Shown here one piece after another: positions 54,021 to 62,221 of a stretch of 64,000 bases of DNA. A program made the position numbers and the translations under genes. Position 1 is the first letter of the stretch; every line of letters begins with the position of its first letter. The stretch lies in the NCBI GenBank assembly GCA_930633525.1, contig CAKNFP010000001.1, forward strand, positions 722,001 through 786,000, read 5' to 3'. Under the pieces are notes generated by a model, which saw only the letters and a program-made list of their open reading frames with translations, made no database searches and was not told where the DNA came from. The stretch is from Hyphomicrobiales bacterium. GTDB lineage: Bacteria; Pseudomonadota; Alphaproteobacteria; Rhizobiales; Beijerinckiaceae.

Positions 54021-55394
54021 ATGTGGCCAGCCAGCATTGTGTCGACGCGTAATCGAGCCGGCTCCGTTTGCGCGAAGACTGGCGGGCATCCCGCACCGAC
54101 GCATCAACGGCGGGGCGCAATCACTGCATTGCGGGGACTGTGTGTCGCAGTGGGCCTCGCGGTCGTTCTGGCCGGCTGCAGCACCCCGAGAGGCGTGCTC
54201 GCGCCCGTGGCTGAAACGGTGCCCGGTGCTTCGAAAGTGTCGATGATCGTCGCCACGACGCGCCAGGCTGCGAATGACCCCGGCACCATGTTCACCGGTG
54301 AACGTGGCACGATGGCCTCCTTCGCCGAAATCACCGTATCCATCCCGCCGGAGAGCGCCCGCAAGGTCGGCGAGGTGCAGTGGCCCCGCCGCCTGCCCGG
54401 GAATCCCGCCACGGATTTTGTGACGCTGCAGGCCGAGCAGCTGACGCAGAAGGAAGCCATCGCCTGGTTCAGCCGCTCGGTGAAGAAGACGCCCAAGCGG
54501 CGCGTTCTCGTCTTCATTCACGGCTTCAACAACCGTTTTGAAGATGCGGTGTATCGCTTCGCCCAGATCATCCATGATTCCAACATGGACGTGACGCCGG
54601 TCCTGTTCACCTGGCCCTCACGCGGCAGCCTCCTCGCCTATGGCTATGACCGCGAGAGCAGCAACTATTCGCGCAATGCGCTGGAAAATCTACTGCAGTG
54701 GCTGGCGCGTGATCCGGCCGTCGGGGAAATCTCTGTCCTCGCGCATTCAATGGGGAACTGGGTCACGCTCGAAGCATTGCGGCAGATGGCCATTCGTAAC
54801 GGGCATATTCCATCCAAGATCCGCAATGTGATGCTGGCCGCGCCGGACGTCGATGTCGATGTGTTCCGCAGCCAGATGGTGGACATGGGCAAACCCCGGC
54901 CCAATTTCACCCTGTTCGTCTCGCAGGATGACAAGGCTCTTGCCGTATCGCGGCGCGTATGGGGCAGCGTGAATCGCCTTGGAGCCGTCGATCCCGAGGT
55001 CGAGCCTTACAAGAAGGAATTCACCGACTACAAATTCACGGTGCTTGATCTTACCAAGCTGCAGGGATCTGATAGCCTCAACCACGGAAAATTCGCCGAA
55101 AGCCCCGAGGTTGTGCAGCTCATCGGTCAGCGTCTTGCATCCGGGCAGACGATCACCGATTCCCGGGTCGGACTGGGTGACCACATCATCGGCATGACGG
55201 CCGGCGCCGCGGCGACCGTCGGCACGGCGGCGGGCCTCGTTATTTCCGCGCCTATGGCGGTTCTCGACCCCAATACGCGGGAGAACTACGGCAACCACAT
55301 GCAAACGCTCGGCGACAGCATCGCCGACACCACGAAGTCGACCGGCGACCTTCTCACCAAGGCGCCAGCAGATGCCTTGCGGCACAACCGGTAG
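54021..55394 (+). CDS. Alpha/beta hydrolase lipoprotein (DUF900 family)
   Basis: 457 residues from the ATG at 54021, with GGAG about 12 nt upstream; a longer frame to 53706 lies in the neighbouring gene. A lipobox LAGC (Cys53) follows a hydrophobic stretch, although the 37-residue leader before it is long. The hydrolase core has VLVFIHGFNNRFEDAVYRFAQ and the nucleophile in LAHSMGNW (Ser243), with SLLAYGYDRESSNYS typical of DUF900. Predicted to be an envelope-anchored esterase or lipase; substrate unknown. Confidence 0.8.
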   Translation: MWPASIVSTRNRAGSVCAKTGGHPAPTHQRRGAITALRGLCVAVGLAVVLAGCSTPRGVLAPVAETVPGASKVSMIVATTRQAANDPGTMFTGERGTMASFAEITVSIPPESARKVGEVQWPRRLPGNPATDFVTLQAEQLTQKEAIAWFSRSVKKTPKRRVLVFIHGFNNRFEDAVYRFAQIIHDSNMDVTPVLFTWPSRGSLLAYGYDRESSNYSRNALENLLQWLARDPAVGEISVLAHSMGNWVTLEALRQMAIRNGHIPSKIRNVMLAAPDVDVDVFRSQMVDMGKPRPNFTLFVSQDDKALAVSRRVWGSVNRLGAVDPEVEPYKKEFTDYKFTVLDLTKLQGSDSLNHGKFAESPEVVQLIGQRLASGQTITDSRVGLGDHIIGMTAGAAATVGTAAGLVISAPMAVLDPNTRENYGNHMQTLGDSIADTTKSTGDLLTKAPADALRHNR

Positions 55395-55696
55395 TTCGGG
55401 CTCGGCAACGGTCGGGCGCTCGTTATGAGCGCGACCGGGCCTTGAGACTCGGCGCGTGGTGCGCTAAAGCTTCGCCCACCAGGCCGGGCCCCTCTGGCAG
55501 TTCGTCAACGAACTGCGATGTCGGACTGGACATCGAACGGAGTGGCCTGAGACATTCGTCATCAGCTCAAGCGACGCATCAAGCAGCGCGGGCTCGGGGT
55601 TTCCCGTCAGCCCGGCTTCGAGAATCGCAAGCTGTTGGCGATCCCGTCGCTATCCATGGCCACTCTTTCCAGTATGGCGAAAGAGGACAACCATTG
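55395..55696. other. Intergenic region with hairpin before terC
   Basis: 302 bp. A hairpin at 55410-55436 (GGTC, two-base bulge, GCGCTC, 5-nt loop, GAGCGC, GACC) follows the hydrolase gene and may terminate it, although no T-run follows. The rest should hold the terC promoter. I looked for the yybP-ykoY manganese riboswitch core and did not find it. Confidence 0.5.
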
Positions 55697-56359
55697 ATGA
55701 GTGAGTTCTTTACGGGCGAGGCTCTCACCGCGCTGCTTCAGGTCATCATGATCGACCTGGTGCTGGCCGGTGACAACGCCATCGTAATTGGCCTGGCCGC
55801 GGCCGGTCTGCCCAAGGATCAACGCGCCAGAGCAATCCTTATCGGCATCATCGCCGCGACGGTTCTTCGTATCATCTTTGCTGGATTGACGACCCAGTTG
55901 CTGCAGATCGTCGGCCTCCTGCTGGCGGGCGGTATCCTTCTGCTCTGGGTGTGCTGGAAGATGTGGCGCGAGCTGCGCACCCCGCACGTTGAGGAGGAAG
56001 CGGCTGCCGAGGCGCTCGCCGATAAAGACCTCAATGCCGACGGCACCATCGCCGGCGGGGCGCCGCGCAAGACATTTGCCCAGGCCGCGTGGCAGATCGT
56101 CATCGCTGACGTCTCCATGTCGCTCGACAACGTGCTGGCCGTGGCGGGTGCGGCGCGCGAGCATCCGGGCGTGCTGGTTTTCGGCCTGGCGCTGTCGATC
56201 GCCCTCATGGGTCTTGCCGCGAGCTTCATCGCCAATCTGCTGCAGCGTTTCCGGTGGATCGCCTATGTCGGCCTCGCCGTCATCCTCTATGTCGCGCTCG
56301 AGATGATTTATCGCGGTGCGCTTGAGGTCTGGCCGCTGGTCAACGGGGCGGCGACCTGA
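55697..56359 (+). CDS. TerC family membrane protein
   Basis: 220 residues from the ATG at 55697 (GAGG upstream; the frame opens at 55442). About seven membrane segments. Both TerC signature repeats are present: DLVLAGDNAIVIGLAAAG near residues 20-37 and DVSMSLDNVLAVAGAA in the second half, each with the conserved Asp/Asn. It is closest in form to the YjbE/YceF group implicated in manganese efflux or loading of exported enzymes. Ion inferred. Followed by a strong terminator. Confidence 0.88.
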   Translation: MSEFFTGEALTALLQVIMIDLVLAGDNAIVIGLAAAGLPKDQRARAILIGIIAATVLRIIFAGLTTQLLQIVGLLLAGGILLLWVCWKMWRELRTPHVEEEAAAEALADKDLNADGTIAGGAPRKTFAQAAWQIVIADVSMSLDNVLAVAGAAREHPGVLVFGLALSIALMGLAASFIANLLQRFRWIAYVGLAVILYVALEMIYRGALEVWPLVNGAAT

Positions 56360-56411
56360 CCGAGGCTCCGGGAAGCCTCAGGTTTCTCAGAGCTGCCTCC
56401 GACATCCATCG

Positions 56412-56444
56412 TGGCGATCCGGTACCCCGGATCGCCATTTTCTT
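56412..56444 (+). terminator. Rho-independent terminator of terC
   Basis: 11-bp perfect stem (56412-56422 with 56427-56437), TACC loop and a TTTTCTT run. Ideal placement about 50 bp after the stop. Confidence 0.9.
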
Positions 56445-56495
56445 ATGAATGCCACAGTGACTGGCGCGCTTGGTCTGTTACGGGCGACGGTCCGG

Positions 56496-57185
56496 CTAGA
56501 ATGCGTTAGTCAGGATGAAGAGCGCGCTCTTGATGAGGGCATAGAGCACCCCCGATACCACTACGACCGACAGGATGGTCGTCGCATAGCCAATCAGTAC
56601 GGCGATGCCGTCACGCTCCAGAATGCCGAGGGCAAAGAAGCAGATCGCCAGTGCGGGCAGCATGTTTCCGAGCGGAATCGGCAGAAACAGGATGACGGCC
56701 AGGCAGAGCGCGATGAAACCGATGAACCGTTCGGTGATCGCGAAAAGGCTTAGACGCGGCTTCAGCAGGCGCTCGGAACGGGCGATCCAGGGCGCGAGCT
56801 TGTTGATGAGCGTCGCGAAGTCCTGCCGCCGCATGGACCTGTCCGCAATGATCTTCGGCAGCCAGGGGTGAGGGTAGCCGACCATGAGTTGCGCGGCGAG
56901 GAACAGCAGCGGCAGACCGAGGATCGCGGACGTGCCCGGTGGGGCTGGCATGACATTGGGCACGGCGAAGATGAAGAGCAGTGCGCCGAAGGCCCGATCC
57001 CGCCCGATGGTCAGAAGATCGCGCAGGGAAATGCGATCCCGCGACGTATCCTGGGCAATGGCCGTGAGAATGGCCGACAGGCGAACAGGTTCGTCTTCTG
57101 CGGCCGCCCTCGTGGCGATGGGTACGGGGACCAGCCTGTCCAGGTGGCGGGGCTCGTCACGGGGTACCTGGCGTAGGTCATGCAT
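56496..57185 (-). CDS. exoD: ExoD-family exopolysaccharide synthesis protein
   Basis: 229 residues. A short soluble N-terminus (RLSAILTAIAQDTSRDRISLRDLLTIGRDRAFGALLFIFAVPNVMPAPPG) leads into four or more membrane segments, including FIALCLAVILFLPIPLGNMLPALAICFFALGILERDG, as in ExoD. In Sinorhizobium ExoD influences exopolysaccharide production and alkali tolerance. The mechanism is not known. It is not contiguous with the main EPS locus. The Bax-inhibitor gene lies upstream on the same strand, separated by a terminator. Confidence 0.88.
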   Translation of the reverse strand: MHDLRQVPRDEPRHLDRLVPVPIATRAAAEDEPVRLSAILTAIAQDTSRDRISLRDLLTIGRDRAFGALLFIFAVPNVMPAPPGTSAILGLPLLFLAAQLMVGYPHPWLPKIIADRSMRRQDFATLINKLAPWIARSERLLKPRLSLFAITERFIGFIALCLAVILFLPIPLGNMLPALAICFFALGILERDGIAVLIGYATTILSVVVVSGVLYALIKSALFILTNAF

Positions 57186-57223
57186 CTAGAAGGGTGCTCC
57201 GGCGCGGCCGGCGGCGCGCCCAC

Positions 57224-57250
57224 AAAAAAGGCACCGAACTTGCGGTGCCT
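57224..57250 (-). terminator. Rho-independent terminator after the Bax inhibitor gene
   Basis: On the minus strand an 8-bp stem (AGGCACCG with CGGTGCCT, loop AACTTG on the plus strand) is followed by six T (57224-57229 as A on the plus strand). Strong intrinsic terminator. Confidence 0.92.
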
Positions 57251-57342
57251 CCCAAAATCCCGAAGGACGCTATTAGGATAAGCGGTGCGGACGATAGCTC
57301 GGGATCTTGACGATCCCGAGGCATCGCTTGGCATCCGGTCGC

Positions 57343-58059
57343 TTATTCGTCGCGCTGACCGGTGAACTGCAGCAGAAGCTGGAACAGGTTCACGAAATTC
57401 AGGTAGAGCGAGAAGGCGCCGAACACGGCCATCTTCTGCCGGGATTCATCGCTGAAATGTTCGGCATAACGCTCCTTGATCGACTGGGTATCCCAGGCGG
57501 TCAGGCCGACGAAAACGATCACGCCGATCACCGAGATCGCGAACTGCAGGGCGCTCGAGGCCAGGAAGATGTTCACGAGGCTCGCGATGATCACGCCGAT
57601 CAGGCCCATGATCATGAACGAACCGAACTGCGAGAGATCCCGCTTCGTCGTGTAGCCGTAGAGGCTCGTCGCGCCGAACATCGCGGCGGTGATGAAGAAG
57701 GTGCGAGCGATGCTTGTGCCGGTGAACACCAGGAACACGGAGGCGAGCGACAGGCCCATCACCCCGCAGAAGGCCCAGAAGGCCATTTGCGCCGAGGCGG
57801 CCGACATCTTCTCGATACGGAAGGAGAAGAAGAACACGAAGGCGAGCGGCGCCAGCATCACCACCCACTTCAGCGGGCTCGAGAAGATCGGCACATAAAG
57901 CGCGGGCGTCGTGCCAACCACATAGGCCACGATGCCTGTGAGGACGAGGCCGATGCACATGTAGTTGTAGACCCGCAGCATGTGCTGCCGAAGGCCCTCG
58001 TCGAAAACAGCACCACCGGCGCGCGCTGCGCCGGTCTGCCATGCGGGATTGGGGTTCAT
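57343..58059 (-). CDS. Bax inhibitor-1/YccA family membrane protein
   Basis: 238 residues with seven hydrophobic segments. It begins VFDEGLRQHMLRVYNYMCIGLVLTGIVAYVVG, contains TFFITAAMFGATSLYGYTTKRDL, the BI-1 signature, and ends with the YLNFVNLFQLLLQFTG segment. Family members are pH-sensitive cation (calcium) leak channels or regulators of membrane proteases. Function in this organism is inferred. It has its own terminator and lies downstream of the sigma/anti-sigma pair. Confidence 0.92.
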   Translation of the reverse strand: MNPNPAWQTGAARAGGAVFDEGLRQHMLRVYNYMCIGLVLTGIVAYVVGTTPALYVPIFSSPLKWVVMLAPLAFVFFFSFRIEKMSAASAQMAFWAFCGVMGLSLASVFLVFTGTSIARTFFITAAMFGATSLYGYTTKRDLSQFGSFMIMGLIGVIIASLVNIFLASSALQFAISVIGVIVFVGLTAWDTQSIKERYAEHFSDESRQKMAVFGAFSLYLNFVNLFQLLLQFTGQRDE

Positions 58060-58081
58060 TCCGGTCGTCTCCTGGTGATCA

Positions 58082-58843
58082 TCAATAAAGGGCGTTGGCC
58101 AGCGTCCGTGCCGCCGCGACGAGTTCGCGGTCAGCGGGGCCGGTCAGCGCATAGGCCATGTCGCCCATCTGCCAATAGGCGACCGTTTCCGTGTTGCGCT
58201 GCGCCGCAGCCGGAGCGACGACCGCGAAACTGTCTGCGCGTGCCGCGAAGAGCGAGACGCGCCCGAGTTCCTCGGCGTCGAAGACAATCTCGACGCTGGA
58301 GCCGGCGGCAGCGGGAAGGATCTGGATATCGAGCACGCGCCAGCCGGCCGGCAGGATCGGCATGGCGAGCGCGGTCGAGGCGCGGATGGCGGCTGGATCA
58401 TAGGTCGCGGTCGTCGCAGGGGCCGTCGCGGCCATCCGCGCGGCCTCGATCCGGTGCGCCTTGACGGCATCGTCCACGAAAGCCGCCGGTATGGGAGCCG
58501 CCGTGCTCGAAGAGCCGGTGAACTCGGCGTGGGCAATCCAGCCGGCCGCGGCGATCACCGCCGCGGTCGCGAAGCGACGCAGGCGGCTCAGTGCCCGGGC
58601 CCTTGCGAGGCCTCGCTCCAGCCGCCGTGCTGTCTCCGTGGTCTGGGGCCGGGCCAGGGAGGAATGCTCCGCGAAGGCCAGACGCAGCTCGTCGCGTGTG
58701 CGCATATCAGCCATCACCCGCGCGGCGATCTCGGGATGCCGCGCCAGATGATCCTCCACCTCGATGCGGCGGGGCATATCGAGCTGGCCGTCCACATAGG
58801 CGTTGAGGTCATAGGTCGTGACTGGGTCAATGGGTCGAATCAT
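58082..58843 (-). CDS. Anti-sigma factor (transmembrane)
   Basis: 253 residues. The N-terminal cytoplasmic domain, about 90 residues (DLNAYVDGQLDMPRRIEVEDHLARHPEIAAR), has the helical anti-sigma form but no Cys, so it is not the zinc-binding type. A single membrane segment (FATAAVIAAAGWIAHAEF) precedes a periplasmic sensor domain ending AYALTGPADRELVAAARTLANALY. Its start overlaps the ECF sigma gene by 17 bp, and the product is expected to hold that sigma at the membrane until an envelope signal arrives. Confidence 0.85.
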   Translation of the reverse strand: MIRPIDPVTTYDLNAYVDGQLDMPRRIEVEDHLARHPEIAARVMADMRTRDELRLAFAEHSSLARPQTTETARRLERGLARARALSRLRRFATAAVIAAAGWIAHAEFTGSSSTAAPIPAAFVDDAVKAHRIEAARMAATAPATTATYDPAAIRASTALAMPILPAGWRVLDIQILPAAAGSSVEIVFDAEELGRVSLFAARADSFAVVAPAAAQRNTETVAYWQMGDMAYALTGPADRELVAAARTLANALY

Positions 58844-59426
58844 CTGTTCCTCCCACTACGCGCAGATGATCAGGGCGTCCCGGCGTTGCCGGAGCCACGC
58901 GGTCCTTGTCCCCGGAAGGCACGGTTTTGTCCGCCGCCTGCTCGCCCTCCTCGAAGCCGCGCAGGGTGGCTCTGGCCCGGCCGAGGCGCGACATCAGCGT
59001 GCCCACGGGGATGCCGAGCGTCATCGCGGCCTCCTGGTAGCTCATACCCTCGATGGCGACGAGGTGGAGCGCCATGCGTTGCTCGTCCGGCAAGACCATG
59101 AAGGCCTGGCGGACCTGCGCCAGACGCACGGAATGCTCCTGACCCGGCAAAATGACGGTGTCGGCTGTGTCAGCGGCTCCGGCGATGCGCAAGGTGTCGG
59201 CGCGGGTCTTGCGCTGTCCGTCGATGAAGTGGTTGTGCAGGATGGAGAACAGCCACGTGCGCAGGTTGCGGCCCGGGCGGAAGCTGCTCTTCTTTTCGTA
59301 GGCCTTGACCAGCGTGTCATGCACGAGGTCCTCGGCGCTCGCCGCGTCCCGCGTGAGCGCGCGGGCATAGCGCCGGAGCGCCGGCAGCAGGCTGAGGACG
59401 TTCATGCGGTTGGTATCGCGCGTCAT
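58827..59426 (-). CDS. ECF-type RNA polymerase sigma factor
   Basis: 199 residues. Sigma region 2 reads LPALRRYARALTRDAASAEDLVHDTLVKAYEKKSSF with LRTWLFSILHNHFID. Region 4 has LVAIEGMSYQEAAMTLGIPVGTLMSRLGRARATL, the HTH for the -35 element. The last about 35 residues are an additional hydrophilic tail. Overlap with the anti-sigma gene and shared direction mark a two-gene operon, probably autoregulated. Target promoters unknown. Confidence 0.92.
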   Translation of the reverse strand: MTRDTNRMNVLSLLPALRRYARALTRDAASAEDLVHDTLVKAYEKKSSFRPGRNLRTWLFSILHNHFIDGQRKTRADTLRIAGAADTADTVILPGQEHSVRLAQVRQAFMVLPDEQRMALHLVAIEGMSYQEAAMTLGIPVGTLMSRLGRARATLRGFEEGEQAADKTVPSGDKDRVAPATPGRPDHLRVVGGTDDSTH

Positions 59427-59503
59427 GCCCCATATACGAAGCGTCCCTGCCGCTTAATCCCGGTGAGCCGAGATTTTTTTGCGAGGAGCGCAGGAAAGGG
59501 GCT

Positions 59504-60838
59504 TCAGCCCGTGCCGAGCAGCTCATCCTGACGGCGGCGCAGCTTGACGATCTCCATGGTCTCGTCCGGCCGGCAATTGTCATAGGTCAGGTATTCACCG
59601 GCCTTGATTGCCCGCGTCACGACAGCGCGTTCGGCGAGCCCGACCGGCAGGAGACGGCCTTCGCGCGCGGCGCCGACGGTGGTGATCCAGCCGCGATAGT
59701 GGTCCTCGCCGATCTTGCCGAGCGTGATACCCGGGGCGAGATCCTCCTTGGCCAGAGCGCCGACTTCCGCGACAGGCCGCTCCAGCGGCACCATGTGGGG
59801 CTGACGATGCAGCACGAGCGAGGCGGCTGTCAGCGGTACTTCGAGGCTTGTGAGATGGTAGGGGCGCATGAAGGTGAAATAGGGCCCATCTCCCATCTTG
59901 AGGTCGCGCATGCGCTCGTGGATGCGCGGGTGCGGAGCCTTGACCACCACGAACACGCCGGGGGCGACACCCTTGCCGACGGAGTAGTCGACGACGCCGG
60001 TGCGCGACAGGACGCCGCCGTCCTCGACGGGGATGAGCGTCCTGGCGAGATCCGGCACGGTCGCGGCCGGTCCATGCATGCCGGGCCTGTCCGGCACGAG
60101 GCCGGTGGCGTTGGCGATGGCCGCCATCTCGATCATCGTCTTGGAGCCGTCGACGAACTCCACGAGCATGCGTGGGTTCATGTTGCGGCGGGTCGCTTCC
60201 TCCACATATTCGGCGGGCTTCGCATCGAACTTGAGCGGGTTGTTCTTGCCCTTGCCAGCCGCGATGATCGGATAGCCAAGGCTCTGCGCGAAGCGGATGA
60301 GCTCCATGGCGGCCGATGGTTCATCGCCGGCGCCCAGCGAATAGAGGACGCCTGCCTCTTCGGCCGCGCGGCGCAGGGAAGCGCCGACGGTGACGTCGGC
60401 CTCCACATTCATCATCACCACATGCTTGCCGTGGCGCATGGCGGTCATCGCAAGTTCGGCCCCGACGCCGGGATTGCCGGTGGCGTCGATGATCACGTCC
60501 ACCTGGTCAGCGGTGCAGGCAAGCGTCCCGTCACCGGTGATGGCCATGCGGCCGGCGCGGATGGCATCCTCCACGGCGCCCTTGCCGTCGGCGGCCCGCG
60601 CCGTGTCACGCGAGAGGCCCGCGATGTCGAGCGCATGCCAGGCATGGTCGGTCCGCGTCTCGGCGAGGACGGCGATCTCGATGCCCGGCATCAATGAGAC
60701 CTGGGTCACGATGTCGGTGCCCATTTCACCGGCACCGATCAGGCCGACGCGCACGGGCCGCCCCTCGGCCTGGCGTTTCGCCAGATCCGTCGTGAGATCG
60801 GCATTGCCGCCCTGCTTACCCGCTTTGCCCGTGGTCAT
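59504..60838 (-). CDS. NAD(P)-binding homoserine-dehydrogenase-like enzyme with C-terminal SAF domain
   Basis: 444 residues from the ATG at 60838 (GGGGAG upstream; the frame opens at 60979). VRVGLIGAGEMGTDIVTQV is the dinucleotide site near residue 30. DVIIDATGNPGVGAELAMTAM and AAGKGKNNPLKFD are typical of a family of sugar-acid or apiose/erythrulose-type oxidoreductases. The C-terminal SAF domain (GITLGKIGEDHYRGWITTV, LLPVGLAERAVVTRAIKAGEYLTYDN) resembles that of altronate/galactarate dehydratases. The exact substrate is not known; a branched sugar acid is a guess. Confidence 0.75.
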   Translation of the reverse strand: MTTGKAGKQGGNADLTTDLAKRQAEGRPVRVGLIGAGEMGTDIVTQVSLMPGIEIAVLAETRTDHAWHALDIAGLSRDTARAADGKGAVEDAIRAGRMAITGDGTLACTADQVDVIIDATGNPGVGAELAMTAMRHGKHVVMMNVEADVTVGASLRRAAEEAGVLYSLGAGDEPSAAMELIRFAQSLGYPIIAAGKGKNNPLKFDAKPAEYVEEATRRNMNPRMLVEFVDGSKTMIEMAAIANATGLVPDRPGMHGPAATVPDLARTLIPVEDGGVLSRTGVVDYSVGKGVAPGVFVVVKAPHPRIHERMRDLKMGDGPYFTFMRPYHLTSLEVPLTAASLVLHRQPHMVPLERPVAEVGALAKEDLAPGITLGKIGEDHYRGWITTVGAAREGRLLPVGLAERAVVTRAIKAGEYLTYDNCRPDETMEIVKLRRRQDELLGTG

Positions 60839-61200
60839 GGCACTCCCCATGGCGCTTCCCATGCGTCTACACCCTGTATGCGTCGACACCATGCCTGCCG
60901 GGATCCGCACTCGCGGACCGACAGGCCTATTTGCTGGTGTGCTTAGCACAGCCATGGCACGGCGGGCAGGGCAACGCAAAGCCGGCGTCGTGCAAGCGGC
61001 GTGTTCAGTCCGCGCAAATGAGCGTCTCGCGCCGATTGGTCTGGAGACCGCCGTATAAACCCGCTAGGTGTTAACGATCACCGGGCTGTTTCAGCGCCAA
61101 TCCCCATTCTCACCTTGGCTTGAATGACAAGCTGATGACTGTCGCCAAACTGTAATGCGAAACGCCGTATAAGGCGGCACGATCATGACGGGAGATATCC
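60839..61200. promoter_or_regulatory. Promoter region of the iron-type ABC transporter
   Basis: 362 bp between divergent genes. A small CGCC/GGCG hairpin lies around 61161-61176 and the ribosome site GGGAGA precedes 61201. The sequence CCGTATAA occurs twice (about 61050 and 61165). No Fur or Irr box could be confirmed by eye. Confidence 0.4.
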
Positions 61201-62193
61201 ATGTCGCTGAGATTTCCGGCCCTGTTCGCGGCCGTCGCTGCCTGCGCCCTGGCGTTGGGCCTTGGAACCGCCTCGGCCCAGTCGGGCAAGATCACGCTCT
61301 ATACGTCACAGCCGGATGCCGACGCGGCCAAGACGGTTGAAGCCTTCAAGAAGGCTTACCCGAATGTCGAGGTCGACATTTTTCGCTCCGGCACTGTCGA
61401 GGTGATGTCCAAGCTTGCCGCTGAATTCGCCGGTGGGCAGCCGGGCGCCGATGTTCTGCTGATCGCCGACGCCGTCTCCATGGAGGCCCTGAAGCGCGAC
61501 GATCGCCTCATGAAATATGACGCGGCCAAGGTCGATGGCCTGCGCGCGGGCTCCTTCGATAAGGACAAGACCTATTTCGGCTCCAAGCTGATCACGACCG
61601 GCATCGCCTACAACACGGCGGCCGCCAAGAAGCCGACCTCCTGGACCGATCTCGCAGACCCCGCGCTGAAGGGCCAGATCGTCGCGCCGAGCCCGCTCTA
61701 TTCGGGCGCCGCCGCGATCATGCTGTCGGCTTTCGCCGCGCGTCCCGACCTGGGCTGGAAGTTCTTCGATGCCTTGAAGACGAACGACGCCGTCACTGTC
61801 CGTGGCAACGGCGCCGTGCTCAAGTCCGTCGCCGGTGGCGAAAAGGCCTATGGCGTGCTTGTCGACTTCATGGCTCTCAATGCCAAGGCCAAGGGCTCGC
61901 CGGTGGAGTTCGTCTTCCCGAAGGAGGGCGCGCCGGCCGTCACGGAGCCGGTCGCCATCCTCAAGGCCACCAAGAACCCCGAGGCGGCCAAGGCCTTCAT
62001 CGATTTCATCCTCTCCGACGATGGCCAGAAGCTCGCGGTGTCGCAGGGCTACATCCCGGCCAAGGAAGGCATCCCAAATCCGTCATGGCTGCCGGAGGGC
62101 ACCGAGATCAAGCTGATGCCCATCGACATTCAGGCCGTGCTCTCCACGACCGAAGCCGATAAGAAGCGCTTCGCCGACATGTTCGGCGGCTGA
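61201..62193 (+). CDS. Fe(III)-type ABC transporter substrate-binding protein
   Basis: 330 residues with a signal peptide ending near TASAQ. The mature part is type-II binding-protein-like: KITLYTSQPDADAAKTVEAFKKAYPNVEVDIFRSGTVEVMSKLAAEF, then GADVLLIADAVSMEALK and GIAYNTAAAKKPTSWTDLADPALKGQI. It captures Fe(III), or a related metal or phosphonate ligand, in the periplasm. The next two genes encode the permease and ATPase, so this is a complete importer start. The metal is inferred from family similarity. Confidence 0.88.
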   Translation: MSLRFPALFAAVAACALALGLGTASAQSGKITLYTSQPDADAAKTVEAFKKAYPNVEVDIFRSGTVEVMSKLAAEFAGGQPGADVLLIADAVSMEALKRDDRLMKYDAAKVDGLRAGSFDKDKTYFGSKLITTGIAYNTAAAKKPTSWTDLADPALKGQIVAPSPLYSGAAAIMLSAFAARPDLGWKFFDALKTNDAVTVRGNGAVLKSVAGGEKAYGVLVDFMALNAKAKGSPVEFVFPKEGAPAVTEPVAILKATKNPEAAKAFIDFILSDDGQKLAVSQGYIPAKEGIPNPSWLPEGTEIKLMPIDIQAVLSTTEADKKRFADMFGG

Positions 62194-62221
62194 TCAGCAG
62201 CAATAGAGGCGCTTTCGTTTC

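Noticed and set aside
55395..55696. Possible yybP-ykoY riboswitch upstream of terC
   Set aside because: The conserved core motifs of that riboswitch are absent; only a simple hairpin is visible.
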